Shown: one piece after another, positions 5,910 to 13,882 of the stretch
Layout: each line of letters opens with the position of its first letter
Numbering within the stretch: the stretch's first letter is position 1
From: Alphaproteobacteria bacterium
GTDB lineage: Bacteria; Pseudomonadota; Alphaproteobacteria; Rickettsiales; 21-14-0-20-44-7
Reading direction: 5' to 3'
Length of the DNA stretch: 19,719 nt
Assembly (NCBI GenBank): GCA_013288575.1
Contig: JABDBO010000012.1
Coordinates: 1-19,719, forward strand
The notes under the pieces: generated by a model
What the model saw: only the letters and a program-made list of their open reading frames with translations
Database searches by the model: none
Told to the model about the DNA's origin: nothing
Program-made: the position numbers and the translations under genes

Positions 5910-7115
5910 TTATTTTCTCGCCAATCTCATCCGTAAGGCGTTCAGTTTGATGAACCCTTCAGCATCGCGCTGGTTATAAACCTGATCAGCTTCGAAAGTC
6001 ACATGCGCTTGGCTGTAAATTGATTTTGGTGATTTTCTGCCAACCACTGAAACCGCGCCTTTCATAAGGGCGAGCCGCACTGTGCCGTAAACAGTTTCCT
6101 GGCTTTGGTCAATCAACGCCTGCAGCATTTTGCGCTCAGGGCTCCACCAGAAACCATTATAAATCATCTCTGCATAACGCGGCATTAACTCATCTTTTAA
6201 GTGCGCTGCGCCGCGATCAAGTGTGATTGATTCAATTCCGCGATGCGCTTCCCACAAAATTGTACCGCCCGGGGTTTCATAAACGCCGCGGCTTTTCATG
6301 CCAACGAAGCGATTTTCCACAATATCCAAACGGCCAATACCATTGCGCCCGCCGATTTTATTTAACTCAGCCAGTAAATCATGCGGCTTCAAACGTTTGC
6401 CGTTCACTGCAACCGCATCGCCTTTCTCAAATTCAACTTCCACAAACTCAGGCACATTTGGCGCATCTACCGGATCAACCGAGCGGCGATACATTGATTT
6501 TGGCCCTTCAACCCACGGGTCTTCGAGCGCATTGCCTTCATATGAAATATGCAGCAGATTCGCATCCATCGAATATGGCGGCTCATCAAGTTTATCTTTC
6601 GCAATTGGAATTTGGTGCTCGCGCGCGTAATCCAACAACTTTGTGCGCGAATTCAAATCCCATTCACGCCAAGGCGCGATAACTTTAATATCCGGTTTCA
6701 ACGCATAATAACCCAGCTCAAACCGCACCTGGTCATTGCCTTTGCCGGTTGCACCGTGAGAAACCGCATCAGCGCCATTCTCAATTGCAATTTCAATCTG
6801 GCGCTTCGCAATCAACGGGCGCGCAATTGACGTGCCGAGTAAATATTTGCCTTCATATAAAGTGTTGGCGCGAAACATCGGGAACACAAAATCCCGCACG
6901 AATTCTTCGCGAATATCATCAATATAAATTTTCTTCACGCCCGCGCTTTCAGCTTTTTTGCGTGCAGGTTCCAACTCTTCGCCCTGGCCAAGATCAGCTG
7001 TGAAAGTAATCACTTCAGCCTCGTAATGTTCCTGAAGCCATTTAAGAATTACTGATGTATCCAACCCGCCTGAATAAGCGAGAACGATTTTTTTGATTTT
7101 GTCTGATTTAGCCAT
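5910..7115 (-). CDS. argG: Argininosuccinate synthase
   Basis: ArgG joins citrulline and aspartate with ATP to give argininosuccinate, the penultimate step of arginine synthesis, in the cytosol. The 401-aa length fits the common bacterial form. The ATP-binding PP-loop is at residues 12-21 (LAYSGGLDTS), and the second conserved block HGATGKGNDQVRFE is at 120-133. Further family blocks are YSMDANLLHISYEG and the C-terminal GMKSRGVYETPGGTIL. The ATG at 7115 has an AGGGA ribosome site at 7123-7127. No argH is adjacent, so the pathway is split. The gene and the neighbouring RNA candidate are bracketed by two same-orientation copies of an 81-bp repeat. Confidence 0.97.
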   Translation of the reverse strand: MAKSDKIKKIVLAYSGGLDTSVILKWLQEHYEAEVITFTADLGQGEELEPARKKAESAGVKKIYIDDIREEFVRDFVFPMFRANTLYEGKYLLGTSIARPLIAKRQIEIAIENGADAVSHGATGKGNDQVRFELGYYALKPDIKVIAPWREWDLNSRTKLLDYAREHQIPIAKDKLDEPPYSMDANLLHISYEGNALEDPWVEGPKSMYRRSVDPVDAPNVPEFVEVEFEKGDAVAVNGKRLKPHDLLAELNKIGGRNGIGRLDIVENRFVGMKSRGVYETPGGTILWEAHRGIESITLDRGAAHLKDELMPRYAEMIYNGFWWSPERKMLQALIDQSQETVYGTVRLALMKGAVSVVGRKSPKSIYSQAHVTFEADQVYNQRDAEGFIKLNALRMRLARK

Positions 7116-7131
7116 AATATTTTCCCTAATC

Positions 7132-7212
7132 TGTCATCCTCGGACTTGATCCGAGGATCCAGGTTGTGTGAAGTAACGCACTGGATCCTCGTGTCGTAGC
7201 ACGAGGATGACA
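7132..7212. repeat. 81-bp palindromic repeat, copy 2
   Basis: It has the same ends and length as the copy at 5442-5522. In this copy the second internal hairpin is CCTCGTG with CACGAGG, a perfect 7-bp stem. Compared with copy 1 the loop differs completely while the arms are kept, suggesting that folding rather than exact sequence is conserved. It lies 17-97 bases upstream of the argG ATG, so it occupies the place where an argG promoter would be expected. Confidence 0.85.
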
Positions 7213-7266
7213 ATTATTTATGTATTTATGCTGGCGGAATAACACAATGCGTGACTGCGGGCAACA

Positions 7267-7294
7267 AAAAACCCGCTGGTGAGAGCGGGTTTTT
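7267..7294 (-). terminator. Rho-independent terminator after the 120-aa gene
   Basis: AAAAACCCGCT (7267-7277) and AGCGGGTTTTT (7284-7294) pair perfectly around a six-base loop. On the minus strand the GC core is followed by six T, directly downstream of the gene ending at 7314. The plus strand also has a T-run. Confidence 0.88.
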
Positions 7295-7313
7295 CTTATT
7301 CGTTTATGGATGA

Positions 7314-7676
7314 TTACTCAACATCTTCCAATGCTTCCAGAACGATTTCTTCTTCTGGTTCGAGTTCATCTTTATTAGCACGTTTTGAGGTGACTGAAGA
7401 GCGTTTCAATTTGCCGCCTTCATCATCCCAAGTGTATTTGTACACAACGGTTTTAGTTCCGGTTGTTACGATATCTCCGTTTGACATCTGCAGAACATCA
7501 AAGCCTTTTTGCAAAGCATCTGAGATCAGCGCTGATGATTGCTTGATATAGCGTGAGTCAAGCATTACATCTCCCGGTTGAAGTTCGCTGCTCTGAATTG
7601 GCTGGTCGCTCTTGCGGAAATTGATGAAAGAACGAAGAACTTCCTTCGAGTTATCTTTTTTTGGTGCTTTGGCCAT
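7314..7676 (-). CDS. Hypothetical protein, 120 aa, cytosolic
   Basis: I do not recognise this protein. It is soluble, with no signal peptide or membrane segment. It has a basic start (MAKAPKKDNSKEVLRSF), a middle that looks folded (ELQPGDVMLDSRYI, then alpha/beta-like stretches to VVYKYTWDDEGGKLKRS), and a strongly acidic tail rich in Glu. The start at 7676 has AGGT upstream. It is a single-gene unit: a sigma-70-like promoter lies at 7725-7753 and a strong terminator directly follows. Codon use resembles its neighbours. A small DNA- or RNA-associated protein is conceivable from the basic/acidic layout, but nothing in the sequence proves it. Confidence 0.75.
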   Translation of the reverse strand: MAKAPKKDNSKEVLRSFINFRKSDQPIQSSELQPGDVMLDSRYIKQSSALISDALQKGFDVLQMSNGDIVTTGTKTVVYKYTWDDEGGKLKRSSVTSKRANKDELEPEEEIVLEALEDVE

Positions 7677-7702
7677 AAGTTTATACCTGAGTATTAAGCG
7701 AT

Positions 7703-7718
7703 TAATTAATATTAATTA
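7703..7718. repeat. 16-bp perfect AT palindrome at a predicted start site
   Basis: TAATTAATATTAATTA is self-complementary throughout. It covers the predicted transcription start and early leader of the 120-aa gene. It may be a repressor site, but AT-only palindromes also arise by chance. Confidence 0.3.
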
Positions 7719-7724
7719 GATTGC

Positions 7725-7753
7725 ATCGTATAGTACAAAAAAATTAATTTCAA
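7725..7753 (-). promoter_or_regulatory. Sigma-70-like promoter of the 120-aa gene
   Basis: On the minus strand TTGAAA (7748-7753) is followed by a 17-base spacer and TACGAT (7725-7730). The predicted start is near 7718, giving a leader of about 42 nt. Confidence 0.5.
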
Positions 7754-7795
7754 GAACTTTCTTATATTTACCAGTATAATTATTCCATTAGGAAA

Positions 7796-9931
7796 TCACT
7801 TGTGCATCAAATGGTTAATAAAGTCACTTATTGGCTTGAAGACTGGCTCTGAAACATCGCCTCTAACAATCACGTGATTTTTCAAATCTGGCTCAATTAG
7901 CTCTTTTTCGCGGGAATGGATCTCCGAATAGATCATTTTACCAGATTCCGGCTTCACAATTGGGTCGCCCTTAGATTGCATAACCAGGGTTGGGGAGATC
8001 ACTTCATCCAGGCTTTCTTTTGTCCGTTTCATGAGTTTGCCAAGCTCATTTACGCCTTTTATATAATTCCGGCTATAATTGGTTTCCGGATGTTCTGGGG
8101 TGTCTTCAATATACTCTTTTATGGCATGTCCCCGGAATTTATCAGATATTTCGTTCCAGAAATTGACGACTTTCACAAGCCTTACCCGAATATCCTGCAA
8201 TTTTAGCGCTGCATTTATGCTTATCACTCCCCGGCAAATATCCGGATGCTGGGCGGCCGTATATAATGAAAGTAAACCACCGGTTGAAAAACCGGCGAAA
8301 ATCACGCTATCGCAAATCTGGTCAAGTGCAACCACGCCGCGCATATATGAATCATACCATTTTAGCCAGCTAGTAGTTTGCAAGTTCTCTGGCGAAGTTC
8401 CGTGCCCATGCAAACGCACACCATATATATTGTAGCCGAGCGAATTCAAATATTCCGCCAATGGCCGAATTTCTTCCGGCGAAGCTTTATAACCATGAGA
8501 TAGGACAATTCCTACCTTGTTATCCTTACCTTTGAGGAAAAACGGCTTACCAAATTCCTGCTTGGTCGAAAGCGGAGATTTGAGCTTTTCATAATCTTTC
8601 TCAAAATTATGAATATCCGTTCGCAGCAATTTATCAAAAATCCGCTGGCTGATATCCGCATTAGTTTTCGCCGCATTCGCCTTTATTACATCCGTCACTT
8701 CATCCAGCAACATCATTTCATTAATCAGAATCTTCATCACATTCTTCAGGCGGATATTGTGAAATTCATATTCATTATTAAACGCCGCACGGTTGATTTG
8801 TAGATATTCATATTCCTCGCCACCCATAATAATCCCTTCCGAACGCGCAAGGTCGAGAATACTTTTTAGCGGTTCATATTCCTTGCCAGCCAGAACTTTG
8901 AACACATTCAATTTCACCGATTGGTGCATATGGAAATGCTCAATCTTCTGCAAATCTTTGATGTTCAGATAAATGCGCGAGATCAGTTCCTTGATGTGGA
9001 TTTCGTCCTTATCATAAAAATAAAGCGTCATCGCAAAAATATGGTCGAGGTTGATCGCCACGTGGTTATAAACAGCGCGCATGAAAGTTGTCGTCAGTTT
9101 ATGGCGGTAGAAATTTATAATAAACTCGCGTTTGCGCTCTGCTGAAATTAGCGGAATTTTATCCGCAACCGCTTTGGTGCGCGCAATATATTCATTCACA
9201 TAAATCGGCTTGCAGAAGTGGATATGCATGTTCGCACCAGCCAAAATATTGGTTTCAATATCCATTTCCTCGCTCATGCGTGCCGAAACGTTTTTGATAA
9301 ATTTGCCAATCCACAATTGCAGTTTGTTTCCACCCGGGCGAATCGGGTAGTAAGAAATATTCACCGGCACAATAGCAGTGGGCAGGGGCGAAATAGCTTT
9401 TCCAGTAATGAAATATTTAGCCATTGTAGCTGCATCGGCATCTTTCAAAAGCTCGCCGCGCAAAAGCTGCGAATTTATTGCCAGCACCGCAGAACCTGTA
9501 AAAAGGCTTCTCACCTTATCTTTCAAGTGTAGCATGAATTTACCTTTTTCGAAGGTAACTTTCTTGTTCTTCATCATGTTGCCTTCCGGATAGATAATCC
9601 AGTTGTTCTCGCCAGTCAGCAAATCGCCGGTAATAATTTCATCGCGGTTTGGGTTGTCGGTTGAAAGTGTTCCGGTTCTTTCCAGATATTCGGTGAATCC
9701 GCCTTTGCCGCTGAACAACCCTTTATCTGCCAAGCTCCGCGCCAATTTGCCTGAATAGCGATTGCAGAAATATGGCAAAAGCAAAGTTTCCAACCGCGTG
9801 AAATGGTTGGATGTAAACATGATCGGGTTTTCTTTTGGAATATTTTCCGTGCCGCTGACGGTAACTTTATCTTTGAATATATAATCAAGCTTATCGAGAA
9901 CGAAACCAGTATATCTTATATATTTATCCAT
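7796..9931 (-). CDS. Fused PlsC-like acyltransferase and alpha/beta hydrolase
   Basis: The 711-aa product holds two enzyme modules. Residues 24-245 resemble glycerolipid acyltransferases (PlsC type). SNHFTRLE (41-48) is in the place of the usual HX4D but reads HX4E. YPEGN (114-118), FEKGKF (127-132) and a TAIVPV block (185-190) correspond to the later PlsC motifs. Residues about 250-460 are a helical region I do not recognise. Residues 470-705 form an esterase/lipase-type alpha/beta hydrolase: oxyanion HG (479-480), nucleophile elbow GFSTGG (S549), acid D656 in QSKGDPIV, and H686 in LKNHVIV, a complete triad. There is no signal peptide or clear membrane span. A role in moving or removing acyl groups on lipids is inference. 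ATG 9931 lacks a ribosome site but lies six bases from TATAAT. Confidence 0.82.
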   Translation of the reverse strand: MDKYIRYTGFVLDKLDYIFKDKVTVSGTENIPKENPIMFTSNHFTRLETLLLPYFCNRYSGKLARSLADKGLFSGKGGFTEYLERTGTLSTDNPNRDEIITGDLLTGENNWIIYPEGNMMKNKKVTFEKGKFMLHLKDKVRSLFTGSAVLAINSQLLRGELLKDADAATMAKYFITGKAISPLPTAIVPVNISYYPIRPGGNKLQLWIGKFIKNVSARMSEEMDIETNILAGANMHIHFCKPIYVNEYIARTKAVADKIPLISAERKREFIINFYRHKLTTTFMRAVYNHVAINLDHIFAMTLYFYDKDEIHIKELISRIYLNIKDLQKIEHFHMHQSVKLNVFKVLAGKEYEPLKSILDLARSEGIIMGGEEYEYLQINRAAFNNEYEFHNIRLKNVMKILINEMMLLDEVTDVIKANAAKTNADISQRIFDKLLRTDIHNFEKDYEKLKSPLSTKQEFGKPFFLKGKDNKVGIVLSHGYKASPEEIRPLAEYLNSLGYNIYGVRLHGHGTSPENLQTTSWLKWYDSYMRGVVALDQICDSVIFAGFSTGGLLSLYTAAQHPDICRGVISINAALKLQDIRVRLVKVVNFWNEISDKFRGHAIKEYIEDTPEHPETNYSRNYIKGVNELGKLMKRTKESLDEVISPTLVMQSKGDPIVKPESGKMIYSEIHSREKELIEPDLKNHVIVRGDVSEPVFKPISDFINHLMHK

Positions 9932-9937
9932 GGCAGA

Positions 9938-9943
9938 ATTATA
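9938..9943 (-). promoter_or_regulatory. -10 box giving a predicted leaderless mRNA (acyltransferase-hydrolase)
   Basis: The minus strand reads TATAAT, six bases, then the ATG at 9931. A start 6-8 bases after the -10 box would fall on or beside the A of the ATG. No ribosome site is present. A -35 box is not clear. Confidence 0.45.
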
Positions 9944-10052
9944 ACGCGCAAAAGCTTAAGATTGGCTTAATACTTAATATATCACATGGGCTTATGAAAT
10001 CTTACGCATTTCAAATCATAATGCGGAATTAATTCTTCGTTAGGAAAGTTTC

Positions 10053-10061
10053 TGGTATAAT
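10053..10061 (+). promoter_or_regulatory. Extended -10 promoter giving a predicted leaderless mRNA (membrane protein)
   Basis: TGGTATAAT is a perfect extended -10 element (TGnTATAAT). It is followed by six bases and the ATG at 10068. The predicted start coincides with the ATG, and no ribosome site exists. Confidence 0.55.
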
Positions 10062-10067
10062 CGCCAC

Positions 10068-10502
10068 ATGGAAAATACAGTTTATTCTGGGCCGATTGAT
10101 AGATGGGAAAGTAAATGGCCTTATCGTGCGGGTGCAGTATGGCTGTTACTAACAATTTTCATGGTTTACTTTCTTTGGGATATTTTCAACGAAGCTAATC
10201 ATCACGTATCGCCGATTAAAATCTATTATATTATTATTCCATTGCTTTTTTTCTCTCCCATTAAATTTTTTACTTTGATAGCTTTTAAAGAAGACGCGCG
10301 ATATATTACAGATCCATTAAAATCAATAAGAAATGGGGTTAATCCTATTTTGAGTTTTGCTGTAATTATTATTACAGTTTTAGTTGCTCTATGGGCGCAA
10401 AGCGGCTTGGAGAAGTATCTTAAAGCTCAGGGTTACATTAAAATAGCTGATCAGTTGGGATCACATAGTAGTGGGTATCAAACATGGCAATTCAAATCTT
10501 AA
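10068..10502 (+). CDS. Small membrane protein of unknown function, three predicted spans
   Basis: I do not recognise this 144-aa protein. Three hydrophobic stretches are visible at about residues 21-40 (AGAVWLLLTIFMVYFLW), 51-73 (KIYYIIIPLLFF then FFTLIAF) and 93-111 (PILSFAVIIITVLVALW). A charged loop between spans two and three contains KEDARYITDPLKSIRNG. The N-terminus (MENTVYSGPIDRWESKWPYR) is not a cleavable signal. The coding sequence is more AT-rich than the downstream fatty-acid genes. It ends 21 bases before the thiolase ATG, and that gap holds the thiolase's own -10 element. The start is chosen by the hydrophobic layout and the TATAAT-N6-ATG arrangement, because there is no ribosome site. 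Confidence 0.72.
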   Translation: MENTVYSGPIDRWESKWPYRAGAVWLLLTIFMVYFLWDIFNEANHHVSPIKIYYIIIPLLFFSPIKFFTLIAFKEDARYITDPLKSIRNGVNPILSFAVIIITVLVALWAQSGLEKYLKAQGYIKIADQLGSHSSGYQTWQFKS

Positions 10503-10508
10503 TAAAAT

Positions 10509-10517
10509 TGGTATAAT
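10509..10517 (+). promoter_or_regulatory. Extended -10 promoter giving a predicted leaderless mRNA (thiolase)
   Basis: TGGTATAAT again, then six bases and the thiolase ATG at 10524. AGGA is within the six bases but only 2-3 nt from the ATG, too close for normal use. The whole promoter lies in the short gap after the membrane-protein gene. Confidence 0.5.
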
Positions 10518-10523
10518 AGGAAT

Positions 10524-11771
10524 ATGAAAAGAATTGCAATTATTGACGGGATCCGCACCCCAATGGGTAAAATGGGTGGCGAATTATCCCGCGTTCAGGC
10601 TGATAATTTGGCCGCGCATGTGATTAAGGAAGTTCTGCTCAAAGCCGAATTTGATAAATCATTGATTGATGAAGTAATCCTCGGCAACGTCGCGGGCCCC
10701 GCGCATGCAATGAATATTGCACGCGTTGCGGCTTTAAAAGCAGGAATCGCCAAACATATTCCAGCATTTACTGTGCACAGAAATTGCGCTTCCGGCATGG
10801 AAGCAGTTACAAACGCCGGTGATAAAATCCGCGCCGGAGATGGTGAAATTTTTATCGCCGCAGGTGCGGAAAGCATGAGCAATATCCCATTTTTGTTCAA
10901 TGATGCCGGCAAACAATTCTTCATGAATCTTGCCATGGCCAAAACCACGCAGATGAAATTGAAAGCGCTTCTTGGTTTTAAACCGTCATTATTCAAGCCA
11001 AAAATCGGCTTAGAGCTGGGTTTGAGCGATATTATCAGCGGCATGAACATGGGCCAAACGGCTGAAGTTCTCGCCAAAGAATACCACATCACCCGCCGCG
11101 AGCAGGATGAATTCGCCGCCTGGAGCCACAACAAGGCCGAAGCTGCGCGCGATAAAATGAAAGATGAAATTGTGCCAATCGTCGCTAATCTTCGCACCGG
11201 CAAAGTCGCTTCAACTGATGAAGGCATTCGCCTCGGCCAAACGCCGGAAGCGCTTGCAAAACTTAAGCCATATTTTGACCGTAAACACGGCACCGTCACC
11301 GCCGGCAACTCATCACAAATCACCGATGGTGCAGCAGCACTTATCGTCACTAGCGAGGAACGCGCCAAAGCTCTCGGCCTAAAACCACTCGGCTATGTCA
11401 CCCAATGGGCGTATGCTGGCTTAGACCCGCACCGCATGGGCATGGGCCCGGTTTATGCGACCAAAGCATTGCTTAAAAAAACCGGCGGCAATCTAAAAGA
11501 TTTTGAATTAATCGAAATCAACGAAGCCTTCGCCGCGCAAGTAATTGCCTGCGAACGCGGCTTTGTGCAGGAAAACTTGGGCACAATTGATCGTAGCATT
11601 TTAAACGTCAACGGCGGCGCCATCGCACTCGGCCACCCGGTTGGTATGACGGGCGCGCGCATTATCATTACATTACTCAAAGAACTTCGTCGCCAGAACA
11701 AAAACACCGGCCTTGCAACACTTTGCATCGGCGGCGGGCAGGGCGCGGCCTGCATGTTGGAAATAGAATAA
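10524..11771 (+). CDS. fadI: Acetyl-CoA acyltransferase (beta-oxidation thiolase, FadI/FadA type)
   Basis: Thiolase cleaves 3-ketoacyl-CoA with CoA to release acetyl-CoA, the last step of each beta-oxidation round. The 415-aa protein has all key residues: nucleophile C88 in HRNCASGMEA, NEAFAAQ (333-339), H371 in GGAIALGHPVGMTGAR, and C401 in CIGGGQGAA near the C-terminus. The family block FDRKHGTVTAGNSSQITDGA (251-270) is also present. The gene is ten bases upstream of the multifunctional fadJ-type gene. Thiolase before alpha subunit is the fadIJ order rather than fadBA, hence the symbol. The symbol remains tentative because biosynthetic and degradative thiolases share these motifs; partner and context favour degradation. 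Confidence 0.9.
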   Translation: MKRIAIIDGIRTPMGKMGGELSRVQADNLAAHVIKEVLLKAEFDKSLIDEVILGNVAGPAHAMNIARVAALKAGIAKHIPAFTVHRNCASGMEAVTNAGDKIRAGDGEIFIAAGAESMSNIPFLFNDAGKQFFMNLAMAKTTQMKLKALLGFKPSLFKPKIGLELGLSDIISGMNMGQTAEVLAKEYHITRREQDEFAAWSHNKAEAARDKMKDEIVPIVANLRTGKVASTDEGIRLGQTPEALAKLKPYFDRKHGTVTAGNSSQITDGAAALIVTSEERAKALGLKPLGYVTQWAYAGLDPHRMGMGPVYATKALLKKTGGNLKDFELIEINEAFAAQVIACERGFVQENLGTIDRSILNVNGGAIALGHPVGMTGARIIITLLKELRRQNKNTGLATLCIGGGQGAACMLEIE

Positions 11772-11781
11772 GGGGAAAACT

Positions 11782-13881
11782 GTGGCTTCTGCATTTAATT
11801 TGAAGAAAGAAAACGGCATCGCAACTCTAACTTTTGATTTGGCCGGCGAGAAGGTAAACAAGCTCTCAGCGCCAGTTTTGATTGAGCTTGATGCATTGCT
11901 CGATGATCTCGCCAAGCAAACCGATATCAAACTCCTCGTCATCCAATCCGCCAAAAAGGGCATTTTCATTGCCGGTGCTGATATTGAGGAAATCAAAGAC
12001 CTCCGCGCCATTCCTGATGCTGAAGCAAAAGTAAAACGCGGCCAGGACGTGCTCGGCAAAATCGAAAAACTCCCATATCCATCGATAGCTGTCATCAACG
12101 GCGCTTGCATGGGCGGCGGCACCGAATTGGTTTTATGCTGCACCTATCGCGCCGCAATCGATACACCAAAAACACTGATCGCACTGCCCGAAGTCAACCT
12201 CGGCATTTTCCCAGGTTTTGGCGGCACGCAACGTTTACCGAAGCTAATCGGCTTAGTTCAAGCGCTTACAATCATCACCTCAGGCAAAACTGTGAATGCT
12301 TTGAAAGCTGAAAAAATCGGTTTGGTTGATACCGCAATTCCTGAAGGTTATATAGATGAGCAACTCCCGCAATTCATCAGCAACATCGTTGCTGGCAAAG
12401 TAAAACGCAAAGACCGCTCATCAACAATTGAACGCGTTGGCCTTGGCCGCGCTTACATATATAAGAAAACCCGCGAACAAGTGCTAAAAGGCACTAAAGG
12501 CCATTATCCAGCGCCAGAAAAAGCAGTAGATGTTATCGAAAAAACTTACCGTGTAACTTCGCTTGAAACTGGCTTAAAAATTGAACGCGAAGAATTTGCC
12601 AAACTTGCAGTTACAGATTTAAGCAAAAACCTAATCCAGGTATTTTTCACATCCGAAGCTTTGAAAAAAGACACCGGCGTTTCCGGCAAAGTTGAGCTAA
12701 AAGAAATTAAAAACGCAGCACTCTTAGGCGCAGGCGTAATGGGCGGCGGTATCGCCTGGGCGTTTACCAACAAAGATATTTCTATCCGCATGAAAGACGT
12801 CGACTGGGATGCGATTGGCGTCGGCTACAAACACGTGGCCGAAGTTTGGCAGGCTTTAAAAAAAATCGGCAAAATTCGCGATACGGAAATTGATAATAAA
12901 ATGAACAAACTCTCCGGCACGCTTGATTTCAGCGGCTTTGATAATGCCGATATTGTCGTTGAAGCAATTGTTGAAAATATGGATGTGAAGCACAAAGTTC
13001 TCGCTGAAACCGAAACTCACATTGAGTCTGACGCGATTTTAGCATCAAACACTTCAAGTTTATCAATCACCAAACTTTCTGCGCCACTCAAACGCCCGGA
13101 AAAATTTATCGGCATGCACTTCTTCAACCCGGTAAATCGTATGCCGCTCGTCGAAGTTATCCCTGGTGAAAAAACCGATGATGCAACAATCGCCAGCACT
13201 TTCGCACTCGCCAAAAAACTCGGCAAAACGCCAATAAAAGTGGGCGATTGCGCAGGCTTCCTCGTCAACCGCATTTTACTGCCATATATGAATGAAGCGG
13301 TTTTGATGTTAGAAGAAAACGCCTCAATCGAAAAAATTGATAAAGTAATGTATAAATTCGGCCTGCCAATGGGTCCGTTTACGCTAGCTGATGAAGTGGG
13401 AATTGACGTCTGCTATAAAGTAGCCAAAATCCTCAAAGATGCTTATGGCGACCGCGTGAAATTATCAGAACTGCTGCGCGTAATTTACGAAGATAAAAAG
13501 CTATTGGGCAAAAAAGCCAAGAAAGGTTTTTATATCCATAACGGCAAAGAAAAAACGCTCAATACTGAAATTTCCGGCACTGGCACCAACGACCTACCAG
13601 ACCAAGAAATCATCGACCGCTGCATATTGATAATGGTCAACGAGGCCGCAATGTGTTTGCAGGAAGGCATCATCGAAAAACCGGAATATCTCGATATGGC
13701 AATGATAATGGGCACTGGCTTCCCGCCATTCCGCGGCGGTTTATGCCGTTATGCTGATGCAGTTGGGATTCCACATGTGGTAGCGCGTTTAACCGAGTTT
13801 GAAAGCAAATACGGCGTGCGCTTCAAGCCAGCGAAACTACTGACTGAAATGGCGAAGAGTGGTGGAAAGTTTTATAAATAG
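11782..13881 (+). CDS. fadJ: Multifunctional enoyl-CoA hydratase / 3-hydroxyacyl-CoA dehydrogenase
   Basis: This is the alpha subunit of the fatty-acid oxidation complex, carrying hydration and NAD-dependent oxidation of acyl-CoA. The 699-aa length is close to FadB/FadJ. The N-terminal crotonase domain (about 1-190) has the oxyanion/CoA block IAGADIEEIK and both catalytic glutamates, E115 in GGGTELVL and E137 in LPEVNLGIFPGFGGTQRLP. The NAD-binding domain begins at 312 with LLGAGVMGGGIA. The dehydrogenase pair is H446 in GMHFFNPVNRMP and E458. GDCAGFLVNRIL (488-499) leads the C-terminal dimer domain. The start is GTG at 11782 with AGGGG at 11771-11775. Its stop is one base from the stop of the converging gene at 13883, with no terminator between. 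Confidence 0.93.
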   Translation: MASAFNLKKENGIATLTFDLAGEKVNKLSAPVLIELDALLDDLAKQTDIKLLVIQSAKKGIFIAGADIEEIKDLRAIPDAEAKVKRGQDVLGKIEKLPYPSIAVINGACMGGGTELVLCCTYRAAIDTPKTLIALPEVNLGIFPGFGGTQRLPKLIGLVQALTIITSGKTVNALKAEKIGLVDTAIPEGYIDEQLPQFISNIVAGKVKRKDRSSTIERVGLGRAYIYKKTREQVLKGTKGHYPAPEKAVDVIEKTYRVTSLETGLKIEREEFAKLAVTDLSKNLIQVFFTSEALKKDTGVSGKVELKEIKNAALLGAGVMGGGIAWAFTNKDISIRMKDVDWDAIGVGYKHVAEVWQALKKIGKIRDTEIDNKMNKLSGTLDFSGFDNADIVVEAIVENMDVKHKVLAETETHIESDAILASNTSSLSITKLSAPLKRPEKFIGMHFFNPVNRMPLVEVIPGEKTDDATIASTFALAKKLGKTPIKVGDCAGFLVNRILLPYMNEAVLMLEENASIEKIDKVMYKFGLPMGPFTLADEVGIDVCYKVAKILKDAYGDRVKLSELLRVIYEDKKLLGKKAKKGFYIHNGKEKTLNTEISGTGTNDLPDQEIIDRCILIMVNEAAMCLQEGIIEKPEYLDMAMIMGTGFPPFRGGLCRYADAVGIPHVVARLTEFESKYGVRFKPAKLLTEMAKSGGKFYK

Positions 13882-13882
13882 A

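Noticed and set aside
6227..6682. A 151-codon plus-strand open frame antisense to argG.
   Set aside because: It is a shadow of the highly conserved argG coding sequence, with unlikely composition.
5442..7212. A composite transposon carrying argG between the two repeats.
   Set aside because: No transposase gene and no target-site duplication around either copy; independent insertion of a small non-autonomous repeat is simpler.
10595..11368. A 257-codon minus-strand open frame antisense to the thiolase.
   Set aside because: The thiolase motifs on the other strand are complete; the antisense product is Ser/Ala-rich shadow sequence.
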